DNA of 64,000 nucleotides from JAPPHA01 sp965220985 (GCA_965220985.1 OZ244854.1:1364001-1428000); one strand, 5' to 3'; shown: positions 35,189 through 44,850, numbered from the stretch's first letter. The notes: a model not told the origin generated them from the sequence alone. Numbers and translations: made by a program.

Positions 35189-35788
35189 TCAGGCCACTCT
35201 TCGGCGGAGGGCCAGGACCTTCCAGATCCGGTAGGCCTCAAGGGCGCAAAGCGGCAGGACGTGAACCATTGCGGCGACCTGGTCATCGTGAACGAGGACC
35301 CAGTGCAAGAGCGCGAGGACCGCTCCGGCATAGACAAGCCGTTGCAGGGCCTTCCACCTCCACCCGAGTCTGCGAACAGACAAATCGTTGGAGGTCAGCG
35401 CCAGCGGAAGCAGGATCAGGACGGCCAACCATCCCGTCCAGATTCCTGGAGCGAGCATGTCACCAAGAATCGCCCGCAAGGTTGCCATGTCCACAAGGTA
35501 AAAGATCGTGTGGAGTCCGGCATAGGCAAAGGCGGCAACTCCCAGGTAACGCCGCCGATTCACGAGCCATCGAATGAAGCGCGATCCGGGAAACATCATT
35601 CGCAGCGGCGACAACGCCATCGCTGCAATCATCAGCCTTGCCGAGGTTTCACCGGTCGGATGCAGCAGAGATTCTGCCGTCGACTGACCGCCCGGCCCTG
35701 GCGCTTGAGCCACGAATTGCCACAGGACAGGAATTGCCGGGATGGCAAGCAGACAACAGAAGAAGAGTCTCGAATTCAAGAACTGCAC
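35189..35788 (-). CDS. Ferric-reductase-like (MsrQ/YedZ-type) haem membrane protein
   Basis: A membrane protein of about 200 residues with roughly six helices and a ferric-reductase-like domain. Haem-ligand-type histidines occur in YAGLHTIFYLVD and LHWVLVHDD; SLRRLGWRWKALQRLVYA is the typical cytoplasmic helix connection, here read as VRRLGWRWKALQRLVYA. The MsrQ family passes electrons to the periplasmic reductase MsrP, but no msrP gene is in the window. The GTG at 35788 with GGAG seven bases upstream is preferred over a GTG at 35833. A decayed copy lies at 34559-34805. Confidence 0.8.
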   Translation of the reverse strand: MQFLNSRLFFCCLLAIPAIPVLWQFVAQAPGPGGQSTAESLLHPTGETSARLMIAAMALSPLRMMFPGSRFIRWLVNRRRYLGVAAFAYAGLHTIFYLVDMATLRAILGDMLAPGIWTGWLAVLILLPLALTSNDLSVRRLGWRWKALQRLVYAGAVLALLHWVLVHDDQVAAMVHVLPLCALEAYRIWKVLALRRRVA

Positions 35789-36029
35789 CGTGAACTCCGT
35801 TTTCGTTGAGACTGTCAATTGTACGATGATCACCGTTCATTCCGTCGGTCCGCAATTTTCGATTGTGCAGAGTTGCTCTGCCAACCAACCTTGTCTTCGA
35901 GTTCCTGCGGAGTTCGACAGTGCGCAAACGAACGACTGCAACTGGGGAGGGTCGGCACCGTCTCGCCTCGCCCGAACAGCGCACCCCGTCGTGGCAAGGC
36001 GTCTGTTGGAGACAGGAGATGCGAGGGAA

Positions 36030-37181
36030 TCAGCGATTGCTTTCAGGAAAGCTCCGTGGAAGCGGATCGGGAATACGGCATCGGCTCGCAATCTCGACGA
36101 AACTCGCGCTGGATGCCGATTTCAGCATCGCCTCCATCACCTCGGTGACGTGAAATGCCAACTCGCCACTGGCACGTGGCGGACGGCCTTCATCGATGGC
36201 GTATGCCATGTCGAGAAGCCCGACCCCGCGGGCGTCGTGATTGAATCCGTGCATGTTCTCGGCGACGAGCCAGTCGGCCGGAGCCTCTGGGCGCGGTTGC
36301 CGTGTCCAGCGCGATTCCGCATGCGTGCGGTACCAAACTGGCCCTCCGAAGACATTGGCGCCGCCGCAGGGATCCGGGTCGGGAATGCAGATCGTGCCGT
36401 CCTCTCCATAGATCTCGAACCTCGGGGTTTCGCTGTCCCAGACGTCAAAGCTGACCATCATCTGGCCGAGCACGCCACTCTCGAACTCGAAAACCGAGAC
36501 GCAATGGGTGTCGACCTCAACCGGCATCATCTCGCCGTTTCGCGGCCCGTTCTCGATCATCCGTTGTGGAAACGTGCGTCGACCCATGCCAGCCACCCGC
36601 GCGATCGGGCCAAGAAGAAAGACCATCGCGCTGAGGTAGTAGGGTCCGAGGTCCAGCAATGGACCGCCTCCCTCGCGATAGTAGAAGTCGGGGTTTGGGT
36701 GATGGCGTTCTACCCCATGGGTGGGGACAAGGGCGGTCACCCCTGTCGGCCTGCCGATCACTCCGCTGTCGAGCAATGCGCGCACGGTCTGCCAACGACC
36801 ACCAAGAAACGTGTCGGGTGCATTGCCGACCACGAGGCCCTTCCGTTTGGCTAATCTCAGAACCCTGCGGCCGTCTTCGAGATCGGTGACGAAGGGTTTT
36901 TCCGAATAGACGTGCTTGCCTGCATCAAGAGCAGCCATCTCGATTTCGGCATGTGCCGCGGGGATCGTGAGGTTCAGAACAGCGTCGACTCCATCGGCTG
37001 CAATGATCTCTTCGGGAGGCAGGACACGATCAATTCCGTGTTCTCTCGCCTTGGCGCGGCTCTCTTCGAGATCAAGGCTGCCGCAGGCCACGATGTCGAT
37101 TTCATCGAATGCCGAACAGTTCTCGAGATAGATCCCGCTGATCCTGCCGGTGCCGATCAATCCAACGCGAAGTGGTTTCAT
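36030..37181 (-). CDS. Gfo/Idh/MocA-family oxidoreductase
   Basis: A 383-residue NAD(P)-dependent oxidoreductase. It has RVGLIGTGRISGIYLENC at the N-terminus (GxGxxG dinucleotide fold), the conserved AGKHVYSEKPFV lysine stretch (EKP), and the substrate-domain motif GGGPLLDLGPYYLSAMVFLLGPI. Members oxidise or reduce sugars, inositols and sugar acids. It is a single gene between two spacers, without neighbours that hint at the substrate. Confidence 0.9.
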   Translation of the reverse strand: MKPLRVGLIGTGRISGIYLENCSAFDEIDIVACGSLDLEESRAKAREHGIDRVLPPEEIIAADGVDAVLNLTIPAAHAEIEMAALDAGKHVYSEKPFVTDLEDGRRVLRLAKRKGLVVGNAPDTFLGGRWQTVRALLDSGVIGRPTGVTALVPTHGVERHHPNPDFYYREGGGPLLDLGPYYLSAMVFLLGPIARVAGMGRRTFPQRMIENGPRNGEMMPVEVDTHCVSVFEFESGVLGQMMVSFDVWDSETPRFEIYGEDGTICIPDPDPCGGANVFGGPVWYRTHAESRWTRQPRPEAPADWLVAENMHGFNHDARGVGLLDMAYAIDEGRPPRASGELAFHVTEVMEAMLKSASSASFVEIASRCRIPDPLPRSFPESNR

Positions 37182-37714
37182 GTCGCCGTCTCACCTGAGT
37201 GGTGGTCCAAAACTTGAATGCGCACCAGGAAACGACGTCATCGTAGGGATGGCTCCGCCGGAACCGGCAATCGCACCTGGTTGACTGCATCCGTCGTCAT
37301 GCCAGACATGGCCGACATGTGAAACACGGCGATACCGAAAAATGGATCGCGCAGCATGCCGTTTCGTCGAGTTAGCTGCCCAAGGCATTGCAACTGCAAA
37401 TCCGTCAACGTTCTGAACATTGCATTGGCAGGCATTTCTCGGATCTCCGCTGAGGCGACGACCGCTTGCCGACGGGGACGTGGTGGTGCTGGAGTGATCT
37501 GGTGTATACGGCCAGAAATCGACGATCGGGTTCCCTGGCCTCAACGACAATTCACCGCGGTCGAGTTGAAGGTCCCTACGAGACTGAAACCGCACATTCG
37601 GGACAAAAGGCACTGGAACCGTTCGTGAATTGTCATGTCAAGTACGGTACGGGCTGCGGTGGCACGTCGAGTGCACGGATGATGACTGTATGCTGAAACA
37701 ACGGGGGATTGCTG
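37182..37714. other. Intergenic stretch, no gene recognised
   Basis: About 530 bases between the divergent oxidoreductase and hydrolase genes; promoters for both must lie here. A GGGGGA ribosome site precedes 37715. Confidence 0.4.
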
Positions 37715-38515
37715 ATGGCCGACGCACATGAATTGCCAATGTCGTCCCCAAGGTTTGTCGAGGAACAGCGTGCCTTGGCGAGACGGTCCGAACCTGCCGC
37801 CTCGTTGCCCGGCGCAAAATTCGACATTGCCTACGGATCCCACCCCCGTCAGCGTCTCGACGTGTTTCCTGCGGGTGACGGCGCGCCGGTGTTTCTGTTC
37901 TTTCGCGGGGGCTTCTGGGTTTTCGGAGAGAAGGAGGATCGTCGGTTTCCCGCAATCGAATGGCAGCAGCGCGGCGTCGCTTGGATTGTTCCTAACTACC
38001 GGCTGGCGCCCAAGGCGACTCTGCCTGAAATCGTGGATGACGCACGGGCAGCCTTCGCGTGGGTCGAAGCGAATGGCGGTGATTTCGGCATCGATCGATC
38101 GCGGATCCACCTGGTCGGGAACTCGGCTGGTGCCCATCTCTCGGCCATGATCGCTGCTGGTGTCGATCAGCGACGGGTGCGATCGCTCACACTGGTTTCC
38201 GGTCTGTTCGACCTGGTTCCCCTTCTCGACGAAAAGATCAACGAGAATCTTCGACTGGATCCCGAAACGGCGCGGGCGATGAGTCCGACTCGACATCTGC
38301 CGTCACCTCGTATTCCGGTTTCTGTCTGCTGCGGTGGGGACGAAACCACGGCTTTCCTGAAGCAGTCGCGGGACTTCGCAGAGGCGCTTGAAAGAAATGG
38401 GAATAGGGTCGAATACGCCGAAAGCCCCGGGAAGTCTCACATCGGGATCATCGGCGAACTCGGTTCCCCGAAGTCACCAGTCTTCGAGGCTATGGAGCGC
38501 CATCTCGGGTCATGA
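37715..38515 (+). CDS. Alpha/beta hydrolase (kynurenine-formamidase-like)
   Basis: A 266-residue alpha/beta hydrolase. The oxyanion-hole segment is FFRGGFWVFG (usual HGG-type), the nucleophile elbow is LVGNSAGAHLSAM (GxSxG with Ser), and a C-terminal GKSHIGII supplies the likely His. The order and the RLAPKATLPEIVDDARAAFAWV stretch match bacterial kynurenine formamidase or esterase/lipase-like proteins. The substrate is not established; no other tryptophan-catabolism gene is adjacent. Confidence 0.83.
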   Translation: MADAHELPMSSPRFVEEQRALARRSEPAASLPGAKFDIAYGSHPRQRLDVFPAGDGAPVFLFFRGGFWVFGEKEDRRFPAIEWQQRGVAWIVPNYRLAPKATLPEIVDDARAAFAWVEANGGDFGIDRSRIHLVGNSAGAHLSAMIAAGVDQRRVRSLTLVSGLFDLVPLLDEKINENLRLDPETARAMSPTRHLPSPRIPVSVCCGGDETTAFLKQSRDFAEALERNGNRVEYAESPGKSHIGIIGELGSPKSPVFEAMERHLGS

Positions 38516-38657
38516 CCATGGTGAATCCCATAGCGGTCTCGATACCATTGCGACACGCCGGGTTTCAAATGACCGGTCGATCGCCCGACAATGCCGTTCG
38601 ATCGCCTGCTCGGGATCGAAAGACCAAAAATGTGTAAACGGTACTTTGTCTTCGGCT

Positions 38658-38861
38658 TCAGTCAGAATTCGCAATCAACTTCTTGCGATGGGCAAAGGCC
38701 TTTCGCAACCGTTCGGTCGGTTCTGGAGGATTGTCGAGCGCATTGAAAAACGCTTCTCTGTCTGCTTCGCTCTCAAGCACCGTCATAGTGCACGCCTCGA
38801 AGCCGGCGCTCATCGGCGCATCGACTGAGGCAGCCGCGTTCTCAAATGCCAGCATGATCAT
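38658..38861 (-). pseudogene. DUF1778 (TacA-type antitoxin) remnant
   Basis: The last 40 residues (TVLESEADREAFFNALDNPP, then EPTERLRKAF) match the C-terminus of DUF1778/TacA antitoxins, which neutralise GNAT acetyltransferase toxins. The expected ribbon-helix-helix N-terminus is not in this frame. A plausible trace (SARAIRLRLTPK) lies just upstream in another frame at about 38850-38905, so a frameshift is likely. No GNAT toxin gene follows. Confidence 0.55.
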
Positions 38862-39046
38862 CCCCTTTTGGCGTCAATCTCAACCGAATCGCTCTCGCGG
38901 ATGTGAGGTTTCCTTTCAGGTAAGGGAAGCCGGGGTAGATGTCATGTGCAAGGCAGTTGGCTGCTCGTGCACCGCCTCGCGTTTCGAGACACTTCTCGGT
39001 AGGTTTTTCTCTCCATCTGCCCACCAATCGGCGGGAGGATTCGTGA

Positions 39047-40201
39047 TCAACCCTTGACGGCCCCTGCAGTCAATCCGGAGACGATCTGCTTCTGGAACAC
39101 CAGGACGAGCACGAAGAGGGGCGCCGTGATGGACACTGCGGCAGCGATTGCCTGAACCTCGTCCGAAGCGGTCGTCTCGCGGTTGAACATGTTGGCGATG
39201 GCGGGAACCATGGTCATGTTCTGCGCGTCAAGAAGCAGCGACGTGACGAGGAAGTCGTTGTACGCCAGCAGAAAACTGAAAAGCCCCGTGGTGATCACGC
39301 CTGGCCACATGACCGGGACGATAACCCGACGAAACGCCTGGAAATGAGTGCAGCCGTCAACTCGTGCCGCCTCGTCGAGTTCCGCAGGGATGTTTTGAAA
39401 GAACGATCGCAGCATCCAGATGGTGAAGGGCTGATTGATCGCCACGAGCACGGCGATGACCGCCCACGGCTTGCCATAGAGCGTCGGAGCGGCGTCACCG
39501 AGGATCGGCGCCAGCCATTCGGACGATGTGATGAAGTAGGGCAGGTACCCCGAAACCAGGACGGAATGCGGCAGCGCGCGGAACACCAGCGCCACCACGA
39601 GCAACCAGAAGGCGATAAGCGAATCGGATCGCGCAAGGCCATAGCCGGCCAGGGTTCCCACGGTCAGCGAAACGACAACCACGCCGGTCGTCACGATCAT
39701 GGAATTGGTGAAATTGCGGGTGAAACCGCGATCGACCCAGACGGCTTCGTAATGCTCTGTCGTCAGACCGATGATCTCCGCGCCAAGCGGACCCGCAATC
39801 GGGTTGATGACGCCAAGAACAGCCGGAAGAACAACGATGACGATCAACAGGGATGCCAGCGCATAGACGCCGCCGCCGATCAGCCAGGCGGATTTCCGGT
39901 TGTTCGGAGACGACAGCTGCGAAACCTTGGCGGGCAGCCAGAAGACGGCTTTCCATGCCAGATACCCCACGACGGCCAGCCCGATGACGATGTCCAGGAA
40001 CGACAGTCCGCCGATGGAGTCGCGCGTATTTGGGCCAAAAATCACGCGGAAGGGGTTCGAATCAAAGGCGTCCAAGGGTGTCTTGAAGCTCATGAACCCA
40101 ATCCAGATGATCGGAAACGCGGCGACAAAGCACCAGAACCCTAGGAACCCGTTGGACAGGATCTTGAGACTGGCCGGTTGACGCAGGGCTGGGTTAGACA
40201 A
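39047..40201 (-). CDS. ABC transporter permease, MalG-like (CUT1 family)
   Basis: A 384-residue inner-membrane permease of a sugar-type ABC importer. It has extra N-terminal helices and a soluble loop. It ends with the binding-protein-dependent transport domain, including the EAA-type loop EAARVDGCTHFQAFRRVIVPVMWPG that contacts the ATPase, and AYNDFLVTSLLL. It lies 13 bases downstream of the MalF-like gene. No ATPase gene follows in the window. Confidence 0.9.
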   Translation of the reverse strand: MSNPALRQPASLKILSNGFLGFWCFVAAFPIIWIGFMSFKTPLDAFDSNPFRVIFGPNTRDSIGGLSFLDIVIGLAVVGYLAWKAVFWLPAKVSQLSSPNNRKSAWLIGGGVYALASLLIVIVVLPAVLGVINPIAGPLGAEIIGLTTEHYEAVWVDRGFTRNFTNSMIVTTGVVVVSLTVGTLAGYGLARSDSLIAFWLLVVALVFRALPHSVLVSGYLPYFITSSEWLAPILGDAAPTLYGKPWAVIAVLVAINQPFTIWMLRSFFQNIPAELDEAARVDGCTHFQAFRRVIVPVMWPGVITTGLFSFLLAYNDFLVTSLLLDAQNMTMVPAIANMFNRETTASDEVQAIAAAVSITAPLFVLVLVFQKQIVSGLTAGAVKG

Positions 40202-40214
40202 CTGACACTCTCCC

Positions 40215-41225
40215 TCAGCGGTCTCGCCAGACGCGGCGAAGCGGCCAACCGAGCAGAATCGCGATTCCGATCATCGTCAGTATCGCGCTCGCCGATGCCC
40301 GGCTGATCGCCCGCGCGCCGGTTCCATCCTGTAGCAGGAACTCGTATGTCAGCCATTGCAGCGAAATCACGTGCGCCGAGGCCGTGAAACCGACGATTTC
40401 CTCGAAGACCCGATAGGCGTCCATCAGGTGAATCAGCGTCAGGAATATGACCAGCGGCATCAGATGCGGAATGATCACGTATCTCAACCTCTGCCACCGC
40501 GATGCCCCGTCAACGACGGCGGCCTCGACCGCATCGGAATTGACGGTCTGCAGCCCCGCGTAGAACACCACGAACGCGAACGGCGCCACGTGCCAGATGC
40601 GATAGAGGTACATCATCAATTCGATCGTCCACGCCTGGGCAAACATGGCGATGTCTCTTTCGAGCCACCACTCGAGCCCTGCCGTCAGGATCCCGTCACC
40701 GATGAACAGCCACCGGATCGACAGCGCCCCGATCACCGGGGTGATGATGAACGGCAGCAACGACACGAAGATCACGGGCCCCTTGATCGACTGCACGGTG
40801 TTGTGCACCGCGAGCGCGATCAGGAGTCCGGTTCCCAGCACAAGCGGCAGGGTCAGAAGCGTGAAGGCAAGGGTGAACCGCAGAGCCGACCAGAACCGGA
40901 TGTTCATCAGTTCTTGCCAACTGCCAGCCGACAGCGCTGCCCAGAACTTGTCCGGTTCAAGGACGTTTCGATAGCTCTGAAACCCGACGAACGACGTTTC
41001 GGTGACGATCTTGCCGTCCTCGTCGAGGATCGGGCGGGTTTTCAGTTCGGTCTCGCACGTGGTGCCGAGAAGGCCAGGGGTGCAGGTCTCGACCTCGACT
41101 CGTTCGTAGATCGGCTGGGTCACGTGAAAACTCTGCCACAGCACCGAAAGAAGCGGCGCGGCAATGAACAGGACCATCATGAAGATCGATGGACCGACAA
41201 ACAGCGCGAATGTCCTGTTTTTCAT
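40215..41225 (-). CDS. ABC transporter permease, MalF-like (CUT1 family)
   Basis: A 336-residue permease with six or so helices: ALFVGPSIFMMVLFIAAPLLSVLW at the N-terminus, a periplasmic loop of about 60 residues containing two cysteines (ETCTPGLLGTTCETEL), and an EAA-type loop (EAAVVDGASRWQRLRYVIIPHLMPLV). It pairs with the MalG-like protein and the upstream solute-binding protein in a four-gene operon starting at 43209. Confidence 0.9.
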   Translation of the reverse strand: MKNRTFALFVGPSIFMMVLFIAAPLLSVLWQSFHVTQPIYERVEVETCTPGLLGTTCETELKTRPILDEDGKIVTETSFVGFQSYRNVLEPDKFWAALSAGSWQELMNIRFWSALRFTLAFTLLTLPLVLGTGLLIALAVHNTVQSIKGPVIFVSLLPFIITPVIGALSIRWLFIGDGILTAGLEWWLERDIAMFAQAWTIELMMYLYRIWHVAPFAFVVFYAGLQTVNSDAVEAAVVDGASRWQRLRYVIIPHLMPLVIFLTLIHLMDAYRVFEEIVGFTASAHVISLQWLTYEFLLQDGTGARAISRASASAILTMIGIAILLGWPLRRVWRDR

Positions 41226-41299
41226 GTGCCCAAACCCGAATGGCGTGTCCGGGCGCCCCTGTTCAGCGGGACGCCCGAGACAGTGATGTCACGATGCGA

Positions 41300-42499
41300 C
41301 TACAGCAGCCCCTTCTCCGTGGCATCGGAGACATATGCGGCCTCGATGTCTGCCAGCGTTGTCGCGGCATCCTTGTCGCCGGTCATGAACGCGGCGAGCC
41401 CGCTGCCAAGCGCGCTGTGCATCGATCCGATGTACTTGTTCATCGGATAGGGAACCGCGTCTCCGGCTGCCGTGGCAAAGGCGCCAACTGCCGCGTCACC
41501 CGGAACGAACCCCGGTGCGAGCCAGAGCGCGTCGTCGTTGTTGGCCTTGATGATATCCTCGGTCATCGACGCGACGATCAGCTTGAATGCGGCCTCGGCC
41601 TCCTCGTCGCTGATGTTCTTTGCGATTGCCCAGCCGTCCCACCAGATGGTGGAGGAGATCCGTTCGGCGCCGCGCAAGCCTGCGGCCATCACCACCTTGC
41701 CGGCGACGGACGATTCATTGGGGTCGTTGACCGCACCGGCACGGCTTGCCCACAGGTTCGCCATGGCGACCTTGCCCTGCTGCAACTGCTTCGTCACGAA
41801 AGTCGTGTCGGATACCAGGTATTCGGGATCCATCAGGGTCGCGAGCTTCGCCATCCGCTCGAGCACTGCAAGGCCTTGCTCGTTGTTGATCGACGGGGTC
41901 CAGTCATCGTTGAAGAAGGAACCGCCCTCGCCAAGGTAGTGGTTGACGAAAACGAATGCGAGATTCCAGCCATCCTTGGTGTAGTGGCCGATCGGATAGT
42001 CGACGACACCGGCTTCCTGGATCTTTTCCGCTGCGGCGATGTACTCGTCCCACGTGGTCGGGACGGCAATTCCGAGATCGCTCAGAATGTCTTCGCGATA
42101 CATCAGGTGCTGGGTGTTCGCAAAAGCGGCAACCGCCATGATCTTGCCATCGATCTTGATGAACTGGTTCTCGCTCAGCGCACCGCCATGCGCTGCGACC
42201 AGATCGTCGAGCGGTCGCAGAAGATCTGCATCGATCATCGGCACCGATGTCGAATTGGTCAATGATGTCATCGAGTAGAGCGACGGGTTGGCCGAAAACG
42301 CATCGACGATCTTCAGCCGATGGTCCTTGTCCAGTTCGCTTTCGACATTGCCGCATTCCTGCATTGCGGCAGTCATGATCTCGTAGGCCGGGAACGCGTT
42401 CGAGATCGTCTTGATCGGAACGCTGTTGTGGCAATGTGCCGACGCCAAATTCGCCGAAACGGCCAGCGCACCCGTCAACAGGATGGTTTTGATGTGCAT
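41300..42499 (-). CDS. Extracellular solute-binding protein (CUT1 type)
   Basis: A 399-residue periplasmic binding protein. The ATG at 42499 follows AAAGGGAG and opens a signal peptide MHIKTILLTGALAVSANLASA; a frame 14 codons longer lacks signal-peptide character. The body carries MYREDILSDLGIAVPTTWDEYIAAAEKIQ, typical of family 1 binding proteins that bind oligosaccharides or glycosides. The signal peptide is followed by HCHNSVPIKTIS rather than a lipobox. Operon: isochorismatase-like gene, this gene, then two permeases. Confidence 0.92.
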   Translation of the reverse strand: MHIKTILLTGALAVSANLASAHCHNSVPIKTISNAFPAYEIMTAAMQECGNVESELDKDHRLKIVDAFSANPSLYSMTSLTNSTSVPMIDADLLRPLDDLVAAHGGALSENQFIKIDGKIMAVAAFANTQHLMYREDILSDLGIAVPTTWDEYIAAAEKIQEAGVVDYPIGHYTKDGWNLAFVFVNHYLGEGGSFFNDDWTPSINNEQGLAVLERMAKLATLMDPEYLVSDTTFVTKQLQQGKVAMANLWASRAGAVNDPNESSVAGKVVMAAGLRGAERISSTIWWDGWAIAKNISDEEAEAAFKLIVASMTEDIIKANNDDALWLAPGFVPGDAAVGAFATAAGDAVPYPMNKYIGSMHSALGSGLAAFMTGDKDAATTLADIEAAYVSDATEKGLL

Positions 42500-42537
42500 G
42501 TAGGAACTCCCTTTGTTGAAATTGCTGCTCTTGGACT

Positions 42538-43209
42538 TCACTTGATCATCGCGATCACGTCGTCCGTTGTTCGGACGTCACCGAAACTTTGATAGAATGA
42601 CGTCAACCCGGCCAAGTGGTCGTCGTCGTACCTCGCCGCGTTGGCGTCTTCGACCATGACCACCTTGTAATCCAGCATCATCGCGTCGCGAGCCGTGCTC
42701 TCGCTGCACATGTTCGTCGCGGTTCCGGCAACGATCAGGTTGCTGACCCCGAGATCCTGCAAGATGTCGTGCAGGTCGGACGCGCCGATGATGAATGGCG
42801 AAAATCGCTTCTTCGTGACGATCCTGTCCTCGTCCTGCACATCGAGGTCCGGATAGATCTCGTACCCGGCGTTTCCGGGTGACAGGCTGGTCAAGTGGTT
42901 CTTCGCCTTGGCGTCGGTGAAAAAGTGCTCGTGATAGAGTTGCCACTGGCTCGGCGCCCCTTCCTGATCGGCGCACCGCATGATGACCCAGATCACCGGA
43001 ACGCCTTTGGCTCGACATGTGGCGGCAATGCGATTGATGTTAGGGACGATCGAAATTGCCGTCTCCACCTCCGCAACGTAAAAGTTCTGCATGTCGATGA
43101 CGAGAAACGCCGTCTTCTCGGCTTCGAACGCGTCGAACACCTCCAGCCTGCCGCGCTTGGCCATGATCCGTTCGATCACGTAGTGGGGTATCGTCACGTT
43201 GTGGGGCAT
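42538..43209 (-). CDS. Isochorismatase-family cysteine hydrolase
   Basis: A 223-residue cysteine hydrolase. The catalytic triad of the family is visible as D39 (FLVIDMQNF), K133/K134 (TKKRFSPF) and C168 (GTATNMCSESTARDA). Relatives include N-carbamoylsarcosine amidohydrolase, ureidoacrylate amidohydrolase, maleamate amidase and nicotinamidase. It is the first gene of an ABC-transporter operon, under a direct-repeat operator at 43236-43253. An amide or carbamoyl bond in the imported compound or its breakdown product is suggested by context only. Confidence 0.9.
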   Translation of the reverse strand: MPHNVTIPHYVIERIMAKRGRLEVFDAFEAEKTAFLVIDMQNFYVAEVETAISIVPNINRIAATCRAKGVPVIWVIMRCADQEGAPSQWQLYHEHFFTDAKAKNHLTSLSPGNAGYEIYPDLDVQDEDRIVTKKRFSPFIIGASDLHDILQDLGVSNLIVAGTATNMCSESTARDAMMLDYKVVMVEDANAARYDDDHLAGLTSFYQSFGDVRTTDDVIAMIK

Positions 43210-43235
43210 GTTCGTCTCCAGTTCACAAGAACCTT

Positions 43236-43267
43236 CCCACTATTATCCCACTAGCGTCTCGAATCAA
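43236..43267 (-). promoter_or_regulatory. Promoter with TAGTGGG direct-repeat operator (transport operon)
   Basis: On the minus strand TAGTGGGATAATAGTGGG (43253-43236) is a direct repeat of TAGTGGG with 11-base periodicity. A -35-like TTGATT (43267-43262) and a -10-like TAATAG (43245-43240) place one repeat in the spacer and the other over the -10. It begins 27 bases upstream of the isochorismatase-like start. Near-identical copies occur at 58756 and, less perfectly, at 51995. Confidence 0.7.
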
Positions 43268-43278
43268 CGAAATTCGCA

Positions 43279-44850
43279 TCAGGCGCGCCTCCAGCGAAGA
43301 TCGCCGAGAATCTCGCGTGCCGCATTGTGACCATTGACCGCAGACACGGCTCCGCCCGGATGTGTCGAGGCTCCGCACTGATAGAGCCCCCGGACAGGGG
43401 AACGGTAGTCGGCGTAGCGCGGGACCGGCCGCATGAAGAACAGCTGGTCGAGCGTCAGCTCGCCATGCTGGCTGTTCCCGCCGGGAAGATTGATGTCGGC
43501 CTCGATGTCGACGGGCGTGATCAGTCGATGGTCGATGACGCTGTCGGAAAACCCGGGCGCAAACCTGTCCATGACGGAGAAGGCGTTCCTGACGAGCTGA
43601 GGCCCTTCGCGCTTCCAGTCGGAATTGCGCAGCTCGTAGGGTGTCACGCCGCCTTGAATGACGAGCACGTGCTTGCCTTCTGGCGCGAGTGTCGGGTCCG
43701 AGTGGCTCGGAACATTGGGGCTGAGATAGGGTTGGGACGAATACCAGCCGAACTTGGCGTCATGGAATGCCTGTTCGAGAAACTCGGGCGTGGGACAGAT
43801 ATGCGCATAGGCCGGATAGTCCACGCCGGTCTTGTCTTTCGAGAATCCCTTGTATTGCGGCAACCGGTCGATGGCGCACAGCAATTTGAAACTCATGCCC
43901 CGCGAGCGATATCCCTTGATGTCATCGAGGAAATCCTCCTCCAGATGCGCGGGATCGACCATGTCCAGAAACGTCCGGCGGGCGTTGACGTTCGAGACCA
44001 CGAGCGGTGCCGTCAATTCCTCTCCCGATCGCAGTCGAACGCCGCGCGCCCGTCCGTCCTTCACGAGGATTTCGTCGACCCAGGCATCGCAGCGCACCTC
44101 CATGCCATGTGCCTCGCCGCTCGCCTTGAGCGCGTCCGCGATCGCTCCCATTCCGCCCTTGCAGAAGTTCATGCCGATCTGGCCGATCATGTGGGTCACA
44201 AGATAGAAGGCGGTCCCCGGGCTGTAAGGTCCCACATTGCCGCCGATTGTCGCCCAGAACATGAACTTGGCCTTGACCAGGTCGTTCTCGAACCACCGGC
44301 TCACGTAGTCGTGCGCGCTCATCGACAGCGCGTGCAGCAGGTTGTAGGTCTCGGTCTCGGCCTTTCGATAGCGCCACGCAAATCGGGCCGTCCTCCACAG
44401 TCCCACCGGATCTCTCCTGAACGGATTCACCGGCGTTTCAAGCTGAAGTCGCCGCAAGATCTCGATGGTCGATTTCAGGCGTTCGAAGAATTTCGGATAG
44501 TTGTCGGCATCGGATTGAGAGAAACGGGCGATCTGTTCGCGTGTCTTGACCGGATCCTTCGAGAATATGATCCCGTCATCCTCGGTCGGGTTGAAGACGC
44601 TGGGTTGAGGGAAATACTCCAGCCCGTACTTCTTGAGCTCGAGTTCAGCGATCACCTTGGGATGAAGATGGCCCAGGATGAAGGAGTAGGTCGAGGCCCG
44701 GAAACCGGGCGAAAACTCCTCGGTGACACTCGCCCCGCCGACATGCGGTTTTTGTTCGAGAACCAGAACCCGCTTTCCTGCCCGGGCGAGATAGGCCCCG
44801 CACGTCAGGCCGTTGTGGCCACCTCCCACGATGATTGCGTCATAAGTCAT
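43279..44850 (-). CDS. FAD-dependent oxidoreductase (phytoene-desaturase/PYROXD2-like)
   Basis: A 523-residue flavoprotein. The N-terminus MTYDAIIVGGGHNGLTCGAYLARAGKRVLVLEQ is a complete FAD-binding Rossmann motif with the terminal Glu; GGASVTEEFSPGFRAS follows. The C-terminus has GLYQCGASTHPGGAVSAVNGHNAA, the second FAD contact of the CrtI/PYROXD2 group. There are no carotenoid genes nearby, so a catabolic desaturase or oxidase role is more likely. It is the last gene of the eight-gene operon; its start overlaps the enoyl-CoA hydratase stop (ATGA). Confidence 0.9.
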   Translation of the reverse strand: MTYDAIIVGGGHNGLTCGAYLARAGKRVLVLEQKPHVGGASVTEEFSPGFRASTYSFILGHLHPKVIAELELKKYGLEYFPQPSVFNPTEDDGIIFSKDPVKTREQIARFSQSDADNYPKFFERLKSTIEILRRLQLETPVNPFRRDPVGLWRTARFAWRYRKAETETYNLLHALSMSAHDYVSRWFENDLVKAKFMFWATIGGNVGPYSPGTAFYLVTHMIGQIGMNFCKGGMGAIADALKASGEAHGMEVRCDAWVDEILVKDGRARGVRLRSGEELTAPLVVSNVNARRTFLDMVDPAHLEEDFLDDIKGYRSRGMSFKLLCAIDRLPQYKGFSKDKTGVDYPAYAHICPTPEFLEQAFHDAKFGWYSSQPYLSPNVPSHSDPTLAPEGKHVLVIQGGVTPYELRNSDWKREGPQLVRNAFSVMDRFAPGFSDSVIDHRLITPVDIEADINLPGGNSQHGELTLDQLFFMRPVPRYADYRSPVRGLYQCGASTHPGGAVSAVNGHNAAREILGDLRWRRA

